Shown here piece by piece: positions 33,537-45,044 of a DNA stretch of 64,000 nucleotides. The stretch is from Neopestalotiopsis rosae (lineage: Eukaryota > Ascomycota > Sordariomycetes > Amphisphaeriales > Sporocadaceae). The position numbers and the translations under genes were made by a program. The DNA lies in NCBI GenBank assembly GCA_023078685.1, contig JALGAS010000008.1, positions 1,922,001 through 1,986,000 of the forward strand, given 5' to 3'. The notes beneath the pieces were generated by a model. The model did not search any database, was not told the DNA's origin, and was given only the letters and a program-made list of their open reading frames with translations. How positions within the stretch are numbered: the stretch's first letter is position 1; every line of letters starts with the position of its first letter.

Positions 33537-34350
33537 TATAGTTGATATGCACCTCAAAGTGGCTACTTGTTATGATTGAAAGAGGTAATTACTATATCAT
33601 CCTTATGTTATTGGCGGCTATTAGAAGAGCACTCAGTAATATATACTTCCATGATTACCTGGCAGCTTTGCCGGCGTAAGAAGAGCGCAGCCGAATCGAG
33701 GATTTCTACTTTATGGGCTAAGTTTTGCACCACTGCAAAGGGACACGGCATTAAGGCTGACAGATAGAAAAATCCGAATTTATAATTGTGCTATTATATG
33801 AAGAATAACAAGAAAATGATTCTGATTGCAATCAATATTCCCCATTGGTTCGTCTAGACTTTGCGGGCCCCGTAGTTACATCGAGAGCTGAGCCTTGGCA
33901 TAATTGGTCCAAGTCTAAGCTGAGCGGCAACAATCCAGATACGCCGACCAACGTTTCGGCCTCCAAGACCTTAAGCCGAGAATATGCCCTCAAGGAGATA
34001 TACTCTGCTTTTCTTAGGTCCAACCCAAGGTTCGGGTGTTTATCTTACAACTTCACTTTAAGTAATTGAAATGGGAAAAAATAAAGATACTTGTATACTA
34101 TTCGAAAGACATCGAATGTGATCACGTTGATCTTATATTGCTTATCAGAGCAACCTATATTTACCAGATAGCAAACCCAGTCTCCATTCATGTCACTACA
34201 TTCCGCGTCGGGTGAGGCCTGAGCTGGAAGTCATCAGGTACTTGCAAAATGATATGGCCATCTCTCAAAGGAAATTACATAGACCTGCATCATCGCTAGA
34301 TTTCCCTACTGGCAATGCACGACATGCGAGCCGCCAAGAATCCTCATCTC
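33537..34350. other. Intergenic, no gene recognised
   Basis: AT-rich spacer between two minus-strand genes, holding the promoter of the RraA-domain gene and the 3' end of the regulator. No motif-bearing frame is seen. Confidence 0.45.
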
Positions 34351-36519
34351 CTACTCTGCTACCGAGAACACCCGCTGTAGCTCCTCTTCGCTCATCAATG
34401 TATCCAAGAACGAGAGGTTGAGGTCCTGGTCGGCGCTGAACCACTGTAGAGTGGCCTCGGGGCTCCACTGATCAGCCAAGGCTTGCAGCGCATTCGAGTC
34501 TGACCGAGACGTCTGCTGGTCTGCGTTGTTGATATCTGCATCTCCCCGGCCTTTTAGCGCCTTGAGGACGAGATTTGTGTTTTTCACGTGGCAACAAAAC
34601 TCCTTGGCCGCAAAGTTGCCGTTTCTGTCAAGCTGAATTAACAGATCTGAGGCAAAGTGAAACATCTCCAGATCCGATTGAGAGTCCTCTGAATCCATTG
34701 CACTCGATATGGCTAAAACAATGACGGATGAGAAAAGGTATTGAGTAAAGGAATAATTGAATGTATCGAAGATACCGTTTGTCCAACATTCAGACAAGAC
34801 ACCCAGAGACTGCCGAGCATAGTGAGCGCACGATCCCGCGATTGTCCGTGCCGTGGCAGGGATCTGTGTCTGAATGTGCACCCCTTTGATCGTGGCAATA
34901 TGGTGACAGAAAATGTAGAGCAAGACCGGCCGACCGGCCGTGATCAACAACTGTAGTCAATCAGTCAGTAGTGTTCATTGTCCGTCTGCCATTGTACGAA
35001 CCTGATTGTAAGAGAGGCGTAAATGCACATGGCCGCCGGCGTCTGCATTTTGTTGTGTTGCATCAAATTGGAGATTTCGTGGTAGGTCATCGGACCACTG
35101 CTGCATCTCTTCATAGACACCCTGGACTCGTTCCAGGAAAGGTTGCTGCTGAATAGTTCTCCCATATACTGACTTGACCATGCGTCCTGCAATTCGGGCC
35201 AGGTGAATGGATGCTATTAGAACGTTGTGGTCCATGAAATCATCGCGATTAATTTGACACGAATCAGAGGGCATGTCGACTAGAATGTCGTCATCTGAAA
35301 TTGAAACTGGCAATCCGACTTTGGACGAAAGCATCCGATCAAAAACAAAAGTTGTCCACCACAGCCGATTCCGGTGCTCTCGAATCTCTGGACTGGAGAT
35401 GTGCTTGCCGTCAATGTTGAGATGAAGACCCATGACATTTTGTAAGCGTATGGCAGTACCAATCAGAGCATATGTGGAGTGACGCCGGTTCACTTCAAGG
35501 GAGTATAATGCCTGATGACCTTTGGGTTAACCAGCCGCTCATTGACAAGGTCTTCGTAGTTCTTACAAGAAGTAGCAAAGCTTCCACAACATCGAGTACC
35601 GGTCTTTCACTGACGACGCGGAGCACTTGACTAGCATAGGAGAACGCGGATAAGCCGGGGAATACGTCGTCACGCTGAATGCATCTGGTTGAATACAGCT
35701 CTCCCAGGGCAAATAATGCCCACATCTTGGCCATGGCAGCTAGTGTCGCCTGGTCACGAGCGTCACCATGCGACAACCTTTCAAGTGTGGACAGGACGTC
35801 GGAACTTCGCACAATATGGTAGCTCCGCCGAATAGATCGCATTGCTGTATTCACGAGGAATTTTGCCCGTACAGATGACGGCCACACCGGCGACGAGACT
35901 GGTGGTGCCGTTGACCACAATGTCTCATCCGAAACATAATGTGTGCGGGGGATGTGGCTGGAAGTCTGTGGTGCCATCACCAGTTGGCGAACCCGTGTAG
36001 CAAAGGCAGCATCGGATATTTCTCCAATCCAAATGGGCGTATCTGATGTCTCCATCCGTTCGAACCAATGACTCTCCTGAAGGATGGGATTCTGAGCGGT
36101 CCTAACCTCATCAACAGTTTCAGGATGTGCATTCCCTGATGGCCCAGGCCGGTCAGACTGGCCTGGTTGTTCTGTTTCATGCCTGCATGGAGTCTGCCCA
36201 CGACGGAGCTCTTCAATCTGACGCAGGAGACGGTCAAGATAGCTGGGATCATATCAGCAATTCGACCTTTGAACTAACAAGTGTAACACATAGACACGTA
36301 GGATGGGCTTGCCTCTGCTTGACCTTGACCTGGCGATCTCGGTTAGGGTACACGCATTTGGAAGCACTGGCACAGTTTTTGCACGGTTGACCGCCGGAAC
36401 AACGGACCTTGCGGGCATTGCAAGGGAGGCAGCTGGGTCAAGCAGTCAGCGGGAACATGTGATAAACCTCCGTTATCTTTCTCTTACGCAACACTCTTTG
36501 TCTTGGGTGTCGAGCGCAT
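34351..36519 (-). CDS. Zn2Cys6 transcription factor, candidate cluster regulator
   Basis: A five-exon model (36519-36488, 36432-36313, 36242-35567, 35511-35002, 34950-34351) gives 645 aa in phase. The first intron falls just before the zinc cluster, whose cysteines are at residues 12, 15, 22, 28, 31 and 37 in a C2C6C5C2C5C spacing. The next junction rebuilds a coiled-coil linker (SYLDRLLRQIEELR), using either a GC-AG donor at 36312 or a GT donor slightly downstream. The fungal-specific regulatory domain follows, with NRRHSTYALIGTAIRL and RLWWTTFVFDRM. It ends with an acidic tail rich in Glu/Asp and aromatic residues. It diverges from the P450 gene and is the nearest pathway-type regulator to the megasynthases. 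Confidence 0.88.
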
Positions 36520-37707
36520 GGCTTAATCGGTCGTCAGAGGAGAAGGCGGCATGATGCGAGGTTCCCGAAGCTATGCACACGTTGGCCAGCATTGAGTTGG
36601 ATCAAGGTAAATAAGGTCAAGCTAGGGTCGGCGAAATGTCAACGGACCGAGAAACACGCAAGCAGAAGACCTGGGTGGGTCCTTCCGGGATACCACTATC
36701 TGGATTTTGACACGGCGCCAATTCACATAATTGAGTCTCAGCACGGAGTATAGAAGAACAAGGCGGATATTTGCGTCATGTATTCTTTTCTTTGGCTTGC
36801 TGGAGATGCGTCAAACGGACACCTTTGAGTTGACTTGTTTAGAGTGATGGCACCCCACCTAGGCAGACTTCCTAAACATAAGTCTCGCAGGGTAGGTGGT
36901 TTCCACAGAAACTCTTGATCTTGTTACGGCCGAAAACACCACGAGTAAATTTCCTAGAATCTGAACAAAAGCAAAGTCATGATTAAAAATAGTCGCAAAT
37001 ACTTTATAAAGATCCGGAAGTGATATAATAAGCTGATTTTCGTGCTAGGTACTATCAGAGTCAGGGATCTGGAATTCCCCGTCAAATCGCTACATCGCAC
37101 CCGTGCGGCGCAGACTTGTCAGTGAGGTATGCTTGCTATAGCGGGTCACCAATCCGCCAGCTCTGAATTCACCCAACCAACACCAATCATGCATGATATG
37201 GCCGCAAATTGCAATCACTTGTGCGAGGGCGTTGCTTTCATTCTCTCATCAATCTTCTCGCTGTTACCTTGTTATCGCTTGGGTGATATGCACATATATA
37301 TCCAGAAACAATTCGTGCGCGCGTCTCCCAATGTATTCTGCGTGCCGCTAGACACTCGTAGCCCTTTCTTGGGGTGTAGTTCTTGTTAGTGAACACGACT
37401 CCTGTCTCAGGTATCGTCCCGCCTACTAACCGTTACTTGTGTTAGTTCCTTGACCCTTTATCAATCACGGTCAACCACACCACGAACGAACAGAACCAAC
37501 AGGTCGCCGTGGTGCCAGGGGAGAGTCACTGCGCCACTCTTGTTCTATGTGTTCAAATTTCTCAATCACTTCTTGGGCCACATGATCCACGCAGCAACAT
37601 AATTAAGTTGAAGGAATCATCATATTTCTTTTGACTGTCAACTCACATGACCTGGGGCCGATAGTGGCATCGATCATATTTGTAGAACAGTGACAATCCA
37701 GACAATC
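36520..37707. promoter_or_regulatory. Divergent promoter, Zn2Cys6 regulator / P450
   Basis: A spacer of 1.2 kb between regulator and P450 starts. It contains TCGG and CCGA in inverted order separated by 15 bp (36628-36650), a possible zinc-cluster site, plus CGG at 36928-36933. No coding sequence is recognised. Confidence 0.35.
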
Positions 37708-39768
37708 ATGTCTTCGTTGGTCCCCACGTTCGAGTCAACGACAGGCCTGTGTGGCTTGGCATTCCTCCTGGTAATCTCATCATAGAACGATATACCATGC
37801 GACATGATTTGTTAACTCTTTCTTTCATCAGATACTCTTCTTCATTAGCTACAGATTACTGGTGCATCCTTTGGCAAATTATCCTGGCCCTCTTGTCGCT
37901 AGGTCGACTGACGGCTACGCTGGATTCCATGCATTCAAGAAACGAGTGCATCTTGCGACATATAGTGATCATGCCAAATATGGTTCGTGTGCTTCTGTCT
38001 TTCTTTCTTTCTTTCTTTCTTTCTTTCCCTTCTCTTCTTCTTTATTCTTCTTTTTCCCGTTGTGAAATTTCTTCAAAGGATAAACTTGTGACCCGCTCAC
38101 TAATTTGCATGGTGCAGGACCTGTCTACCGACAAGCTCCCAATCGTCTAGTTTTCAACACATCAACGGCTCTTCGCGGTAAGCATTAGCAACCAGCTCAA
38201 GGATCACTATGCATTTCACTGACGAAGGTAGAGATATACCTCAACAATGACATTGGAAAAGCGCAAATTTATAAACACACACAATTCGACGCCCAAATAA
38301 ATATATTTGGAACACTCAATAGAGAGCGTCACCGACAAAAGAGGAAATTATACGGACAGGTTCTTTCGGAACGATCGATGCGCAGTTTCGAGCCTTCTAT
38401 GACTGATGAGATCAATGTATTCCTAGGCCAACTGCTCAAGAACGCCGGCCAAGTCGTCAACATGTCACCCATGTGCGTACATCTAACCACGGACATTGCC
38501 GGCCAACTGGCTTTCGGGCAGCCCCTAAACACTCAAGTCGACGCCACCAACAGGCTCTTTCCCCGCGCCATGGTGTCAATGAATGCCGTTGTCAATATTT
38601 TCAGTAAGTCTTCTTGTCTCAATAATGATATTTCAAGAGAGCTGAGCGCCCTTAGTGTCGTGGCCGGTACTTAAAAAGGCGTGGCCGCTGCTGAGACGCC
38701 TGAACAAGAAACATGGTGTAGCATTTGCAAAGGCCATTCGGGGCGTAGTCAATAAGCGCAAAGCCCTTCCCAAAGACTCGAGGCACGATTTCTTCTCTCT
38801 TGTGGCCACCGACGATAGCGTCACGGAAGACGGCTTGAAGTCTAGCGACTTGTGGGCCGAAGCTGTCTTCATTCTCCCTGCTGGTAAGCAAGACTTTTCA
38901 TCCTTTTGGCATCTTTCCTCTTTTTTTTTTTTTTTTTTTTTCTCCCCTTTGGAGGTAGTACACACATACGTCTAGTCCCCCTGAGTAGCGAGGGCGTCGC
39001 GTCCCTTCATGTCTCCAAAACATTCGATCCTTCAGCGACCACAAGACTGATATTGAAGGCATAGGTGGAACCACTCTTGCCTCGGCCATATCCGCGCTTT
39101 TCTTTTACCTATCACGCTACCCGGATGTATACTCGAAGCTTGCGAGTGAGATTCGTACGCGATTCTCCTCGGGTAGCGACATCAGGATGGGACCGCAGCT
39201 TGCCGGTTGCCAATACCTGCGCGCTACCATTGACGAGACCCTGCGCATAGCTCCGCCCTTCACTGGAACCTTTTGGCGCGAGCCGTTCCCAGACTATACA
39301 GGTCAATTTGTTGTCGACGGACACGTCATACCACGGGGAACCATGGTTGGCGTGAATCCCTATTGTGTCATGCATAATGAGAACTACTTTTCCGAGCCAT
39401 TCTTGTTCCGCCCGGAGCGATGGTTGGGCGAAGATGAGCATGGGGAGGAGGCGGGTGGTAAGGAAGCCATAACCGCGATGCGAGAGGCATTCGCGCCGTT
39501 TGCTCTAGGAGAGACGGGGTGTCTGGGCAAGGCCATGGCCTATCACGAGATGAGCCTCGTCATTGCCAAGACGCTCTGGTATTTTGACTTCAAAATGGCC
39601 TTAGGGGAGGCTGGTCAGCTTGGTGGTGGCCAACCTGGGCGACTGGATGGGAGGCACAGAGTGGATGAGTACCAGTTGCTCGACCATGCCGTTGCGAGCC
39701 ACGATGGCCCAAACCTCGTCTTCACTCCTCGCGGAAACTTGTATCAGACCGAAATAGGAAGTCTGTAG
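37708..39768 (+). CDS. Cytochrome P450 monooxygenase
   Basis: Six exons (37708-37770, 37832-37982, 38118-38177, 38232-38603, 38656-38883, 39059-39768) give about 527 aa. Landmarks are an N-terminal membrane anchor, the NYPGPLVA proline hinge, the K-helix pair DETLR, FRPERW, and the haem loop FALGETGCLG with Cys446 as iron ligand. The usual Arg two residues before the Cys is Thr. The I-helix after LPAG reads IGGTT or, with an acceptor six bases later, GTT; both lack the common acidic residue before Thr-Thr. It should be an ER-bound oxygenase and is a likely tailoring enzyme for the nearby megasynthase product. Confidence 0.9.
37998..38027 (+). repeat. TTTC microsatellite in a P450 intron
   Basis: About seven tandem TTTC units inside the second intron of the P450 gene (37983-38117), explaining the unusually long intron of 135 nt. 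Length variation between strains is likely. Confidence 0.85.
38921..38941 (+). repeat. Poly(T) run in a P450 intron
   Basis: A 21-nt T run in the fifth intron of the P450 gene. It is a hot spot for slippage or sequencing error but lies outside coding sequence. Confidence 0.85.
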
Positions 39769-41136
39769 ATGCAGAATCGTGGTGCAGATATTTTTTGTAT
39801 TCTGGGTTGACGACAAGGAATCAAGTCAATACTTACGCCTATTAAGGTAGGTAGCTTTATAGCTTAGCTGACCTAGCATTCATAAATTCTGAGACTGAAC
39901 ACCCCTGGCTATTTCCCTATGGTATAAGATCTAGCGCGTCTGCGACACCCAATTTGGAGCACTGGCGTTCTTCAGCATCACTGCCACTGGCCAGCACTTG
40001 GCGCCGTGGACGCCTCCCGGAATGTCTGGACGAACCTTTCAGTGGATTAAACCTCATATGTACATTTTGATTACTTACAGAGTGCGAATGGTACTCCTGC
40101 TCTCGGATTTTATCGACGTAGGACTTTTGATCGTGGCCATCGTCTTAGCGGGACCTACAGCGGTTGCTGCCGCAGCCATCTCCTTCCGGGCATAAGTTTG
40201 GCGGCTTCCCCACGGGACCTGCACCCGCAAGCCCGCTAGCTAGCGCCGCACAGTGATGCCCTCCAATGTATATGGTAAGTCGAACCAATTGAGACCTTCG
40301 CTGTCGATTGCCGTGGATACATGCGCTAAGCTCTATACTTGCCCTTACGAGCAGGCTGTGTTTATTCTGTTGTGGAACATGCAACTTTAAACCGATCATT
40401 CCCTCTGATTCGTCGTTCGGTGTACACCATGATGTTGCAGCGCAGGCTGCAGAGGCTGCTCCGCCCCCAAGTTCAGATTTCAGCACGTAGGTCCTTTTGA
40501 ATTCCGAGCTCCAAGCTTGCATCCCAGGCGTCAATAATGGCCATGGCGACGAAAACAATTCCGTCATCAAGACTATTAGTCACGTTTGCAGTACTCAAGA
40601 TGGCGCTGTTAATCCATTCTTAGGCAGAGTACCTGTAATAATAGGCGGGAGACCTACACCTGGTACCGAGTACAGCAAAGTTCTTTCCATACCAAGGTCC
40701 CCAAGTTGGAAAACAAGAAGAAGACAGAAGGAGAATAAACTCATGGTACTCCGCCCTGGTTGAAAGTCACCGTATATGGTAGGAGCAAAGGGCATACGGA
40801 CATTACATTACGCAAAAATATCCCCCACGTTGTATTGAATCAATACCTGATTTTTACACATGCAATATATCATGTAATTGCTCATTCACCGAACTCATGT
40901 CCCTTGTTCTTTGTGGGCGTGGCAGATCATGGCCCCCAAGCAGTTGGACAGGCACATTTTAGATTATTCGTCGATCTATATCATAAGCCATCTACCGGCA
41001 TATGCGGCTGGATAGCCTAGATCTTGACTATCAAGGCTTATAATGAACAAGGCATATGTCGGTAGACAATTAAAATGACTGAAATTGTTGAAACGTCAAT
41101 CTGACAACACTACTGAATTTTAGCAATTGTGTCAAA
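39769..41136. other. Intergenic, no gene recognised
   Basis: Short frames on both strands lack motifs. It separates the P450 gene from the lectin-like gene and should hold the latter's promoter. Confidence 0.45.
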
Positions 41137-42634
41137 ATGTCGAATCACGAGTCCGGCCTCGAAGTTGTCACAGGCCCTCGCGCCGGATCAGATGGTCCAC
41201 AAGTAATACCTCGCGAGCTTGAGAGTATTCCTACAGCACTAGAATCATGGCGCGCCATTCACGGGCCAGTTGAAAAAGAAGGCCAACAGCCTCAGGCTGA
41301 GCACCAAGCCGAGATAAAACCTTCTGGCTCAGGTCGAGGTGTCAAGAGCGCCCGTAAGGGTTGGAAATGGTGCATCATCATCTGTGTCATCATCCTCGTG
41401 GTTGTGGGTATAATATTGGGTGGAGTACTTGGCAGCCGTTCTGGAGATCAAGCCACAAACGACTCCAATTCCGTGTCTAGCCCTACAGGCGGAAATAGCA
41501 TCACACAGACGTTGCCGATCCGGAACAACTCGTTGCTTTCTGTCACCGGGCACAAGCAAGAAAATGGCGGTTGGACGGCGAGACTAGTATTCCAAGGGAC
41601 AGACAACAAGCTACGCTTCTTAGATCGAACTGGTCCAGATGGCTCCTGGTCGGCCGTCACGACACTGGGTCTCGTTGAGCTAGCACCCAATGGATCCTTT
41701 GGTATCTCTACCTATCTTATTGGAGGGGTAAGTATTATGTTGACAAAAATCTAAATACGATGGCTTGTAGTTGCTAATACAATTTGTGACCAAATAGATA
41801 ACTGCAGCCCAGTATCAGCTGTATTACACGAGTGCGTCTGGTCAACTGTCTGGGCTAATATTCAAGAACGGGTCGACTCCCATGACCGGAGATGCTGACA
41901 GCATCAACACTCTGAGCTTCATTGCGCCTAATGGAACATCGGTCGCGACATACTTCCCATATATCCTAATGCAGGACGACGAAGCCGGCCAGATGTTGTG
42001 GTATGGGTATAAATATGATCAGGTTCCTGGCTATTTCGACTTGACGGAAAATTCATCAGCCGTGCTTGGAAGTCTCCATACCGACATGGTCGTTCTTCCG
42101 ATGAATGCATGGCTCTACCAGAACACCAACTTGACTTTGACAGCCGGGTTCTTTTACCGGGCGCCCGATAGCACATTGGCTTTCGGCTTGGGAGAACCAA
42201 CGGTCCCAGGCACCAATGATTCTGCCCTGCTGAAGTGGAACACGACTGATGGCGGCTTCCCCAACGTGTCACTCCCGGACTGGAGCGCCATCGGCGGCTT
42301 CGCTGTGGCGAGAACAATCTACAGTATGGAAGTAGACACTCACCTCCTTTACCAAGACGGCAACGGGACGATACAGGTCTTGTCACAACAAGATGCGAAG
42401 CCCTGGAAAGGACCCGAGACGTTCGACGCCTTCAACGGTGCAGACATAGGGACTTCCATTGCGTGTCTGACGATGGGGGCCTATAATCGAGATGATACGA
42501 TGCATACTTCCTTGTCAGCTAGTCCAGAGACGAATCGGTGTTACTTCCAGAGCGAGGGACTTCTAAAGGAGGTTTGGTATGATGGAAGTGAGTGGCGAGA
42601 TTGTGGGGTTGTCGCGACTGGGCGAGCGGCGTGA
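41137..42634 (+). CDS. Membrane-anchored lectin-like protein (fungal fucose-lectin-like)
   Basis: Two exons, 41137-41727 and 41798-42634, with a 70-nt intron give 475 aa. A charged cytoplasmic N terminus is followed by one membrane segment at about residues 76-98, flanked by basic residues, then a Ser/Asn-rich stalk and an extracytoplasmic domain, the layout of a type II membrane protein. The outer domain repeats short units such as ARLVFQGTDNKLRFL, YQLYYTSASGQLSGLIF and HLLYQDGNGTIQVL. These resemble the blades of the fungal fucose-specific lectin beta-propeller. Several N-glycosylation sequons are present. Ligand binding is inferred. It lies inside the presumed cluster without an obvious biosynthetic role. 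Confidence 0.7.
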
Positions 42635-42872
42635 GGGTCCCTTGTGATGGATATCCAACATTTTTGCATAATTAACTAACCTTTATTGTTCTCTGCAGTG
42701 CAAAAGCCACGAGGTGCACTGTTATGGCACGTTTTGGAGTGAATTGATAATCCATTCGGACTAATTAGGTAGACTATGAATCTGAAGAATATTTGTTTTC
42801 GAATCTTCAATATAACAAACTATTTGATGCTTTTGTCATCCTTCAAGTTTGCCCCCCTTGTCCGGGCGCGCT

Positions 42873-45044
42873 TTACGGTGACGTATCATCTTCGGTCTTG
42901 CTATCAACGACCGTTTCAATAGGAGAAGAAGTCGCACTCTCCTCTCTAGTGTCCTTGGCTTTGCGGGCTTCTCTGGAATCCTTGAAGACAACCAGAATAG
43001 AAATTAACACAGCAATCACAGCCCATGCGACTGCTCCATAAAACGACGCTTTGTATCCATAAACACGTGCGTCGGTCAGGTCTTGGCCACCATGGTTGGC
43101 GGTGACACTGTTGGCAATGACTGTCAAGACTGCCAAGCCAAATACGGCTCCTCCAACGTTCAGAGCCATCTAGAGGGTATCCCTGTTAGCGCTATCCTCA
43201 TACGTCGAAACTGAAGGGATCGTTTTGGAGCCGGACGACACTCCGTAGAAGATGTCGGGCGAGTTCGGGCGAGTTCGTCGACCAGTACTCACATTAAAAA
43301 TTCCTGCCACAGATCCCTGATCCGCAGCCGGAGATGATGTTACTACCACGACCATTGTAACATAGTAGACTGTACCAACGCCAGCTATATATAGAATCAT
43401 GCCTGGAAAACACAGTCGCCAGTAGGCGTCAATCGAGTCTACAAAGGCGAATAGAGTGACACCAGCAATCGCAAGCAACCAGCTGATTAGTAGCAAGATG
43501 TTGGGTCCGACCGGAGCTAAAAGGTGGGGAATGATTATATTGACCAAGAAGGCTGTCACTCCAAGAGGGAGAAATCGAATTGCAGTCTGCAGCGCGTCGA
43601 GCCCCAGGTCTTTTGGTTTCATGTTAGCTCGGACAATAACGAGAAACTAGTGTTATTCCTGGAAACTCACCTTGTAGCAGTAAAGTCAAGAAGTAATTAG
43701 CGCCTTGCCACACCGCATACGTAAAGGCTGCCAGCAGACATCCCAAGGGAACTCCGGACGACTTCCACAAGTGCGGAGGCATGAATGGATAGGAAGAGTA
43801 CTTGGCCTCAACGACACCAAACACGGCGAGGCAAACGACGGCAGTAACCAGTGTACCGATGACTGCACCACTGCCCCATCCGATCTGATTACCCTCCGTG
43901 AGAGCATATATCAGAAGGATCAGTCCAGTAACAGATAGAAAAGTGCTCAGCGGGTTCATCTTTCAATGATTTCCTTGAAGCCAAGTGACCCGTGCTTGGT
44001 CGTAGTCGAGTTTCGGAAAAGTGCTAGTGCGAGGACGGAGAGGAATCCCTCGAGGATGAGAGGAAACCAAAAGATCTAATCGACGGTGGTTAGCCAGCAA
44101 CAAGTGTTAATGGGGACAACAAAAACAAATACATACCCAACGCCAGGAAATCAATGAAGTGAACAAACCGCCAATAATGGGCCCGAGCCTGTAAGCTGGT
44201 TAGCAAGTCGGAGTTGACTGCCCTTCCCTTGAGAATCCACGTACACAAAACCCATAGATCCAGACGCTCCCCACCAGCTCAGTGCAAGGGCGTGTGACTT
44301 GGGCGTAGGGAAGAGATGCCCGACCATGGCTTGAGCTGAGGGTATAGTAAGGGCCGCTGCCACACCTGTGTACAACAAGTTAACAAATTTCTGAGCAGAG
44401 TCATTACGTTTTCCCAGCTTCGACAGCTTGGCCGATCCTGGGATAGATATTCTACCAATCAAAACGATTTTTACCTTGCAAAGCGCGACCGAAAAGAAAG
44501 GCGATCTTATTGGAGACAAGTGCGCAAATCAGAGTAAAGATGTTGAATGCGACCATGGCCACTTTCAACACGATTTCTTGACCAAAGATGTCCCCGATGC
44601 GTCCTCCGAGCATGATGAAACTACCGTACTGTCATCAGAATTAGCGGGTGTCTTGAACGCCATAGTAGTTGGGGGTTATTTCGCGGTCTTTCTCAGGACC
44701 GAGATTATATCAGGCTGCTCTCGGGGGCCAAAGTTGGGAAAGGATTACCGTCAGAGAATAGGCGGTCATGACCCATTGAAGGGTCCCGTCGTCAAAATCC
44801 AGTTCATCCTTGATGGTCGGCAGAGCAATGGTACACATGCCCAAGTTGACGATGTCGATGAAGAAGGTGAGACATCTGTAGAACACCAATCTTAGTAATC
44901 GATTTGTATTGGGGATGAAGCCAAAGGCCAAGGCGAGTGAAACTCTGTAGCTTACATTATAGCTAGGCACGTAACTTGTAAAGCCTTGTGGCGGCGTATT
45001 GGCGTAGTCGCCGCGGTTGGTGACGATGGTTCATCCGTTTGCAT
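42873..45044 (-). pseudogene. MFS transporter (14-TMS drug-exporter type) with one apparent frame break
   Basis: Exons by phase: 45044-44956, 44875-44749, 44628-44475, 44365-44245, 44188-44137, 44075-43671, 43609-43293 and 43169-42873. Family landmarks are clear: CTIALPTI in the first segment, WVMTAYSLT, GGRIGDIFG (motif A), GFVLGPIIGG (motif C), ISWRWIFWFPL and IRFLPLGV. Within exon 6 the frame ending GFKEIIE meets the frame of MNPLSTFLSVTG at about 43960 with one base missing; the upstream frame then hits TGA. No splice site with legal phase bridges it. Either the copy is a recent pseudogene or the assembly lost a base. It sits next to the megasynthases and would be their natural exporter. 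Confidence 0.8.

Noticed and set aside
37998..38027. TTTC repeat considered as part of coding sequence
   Set aside because: It lies between a GTTCGT donor and TGCAG acceptor that restore the P450 frame, so it is intronic.
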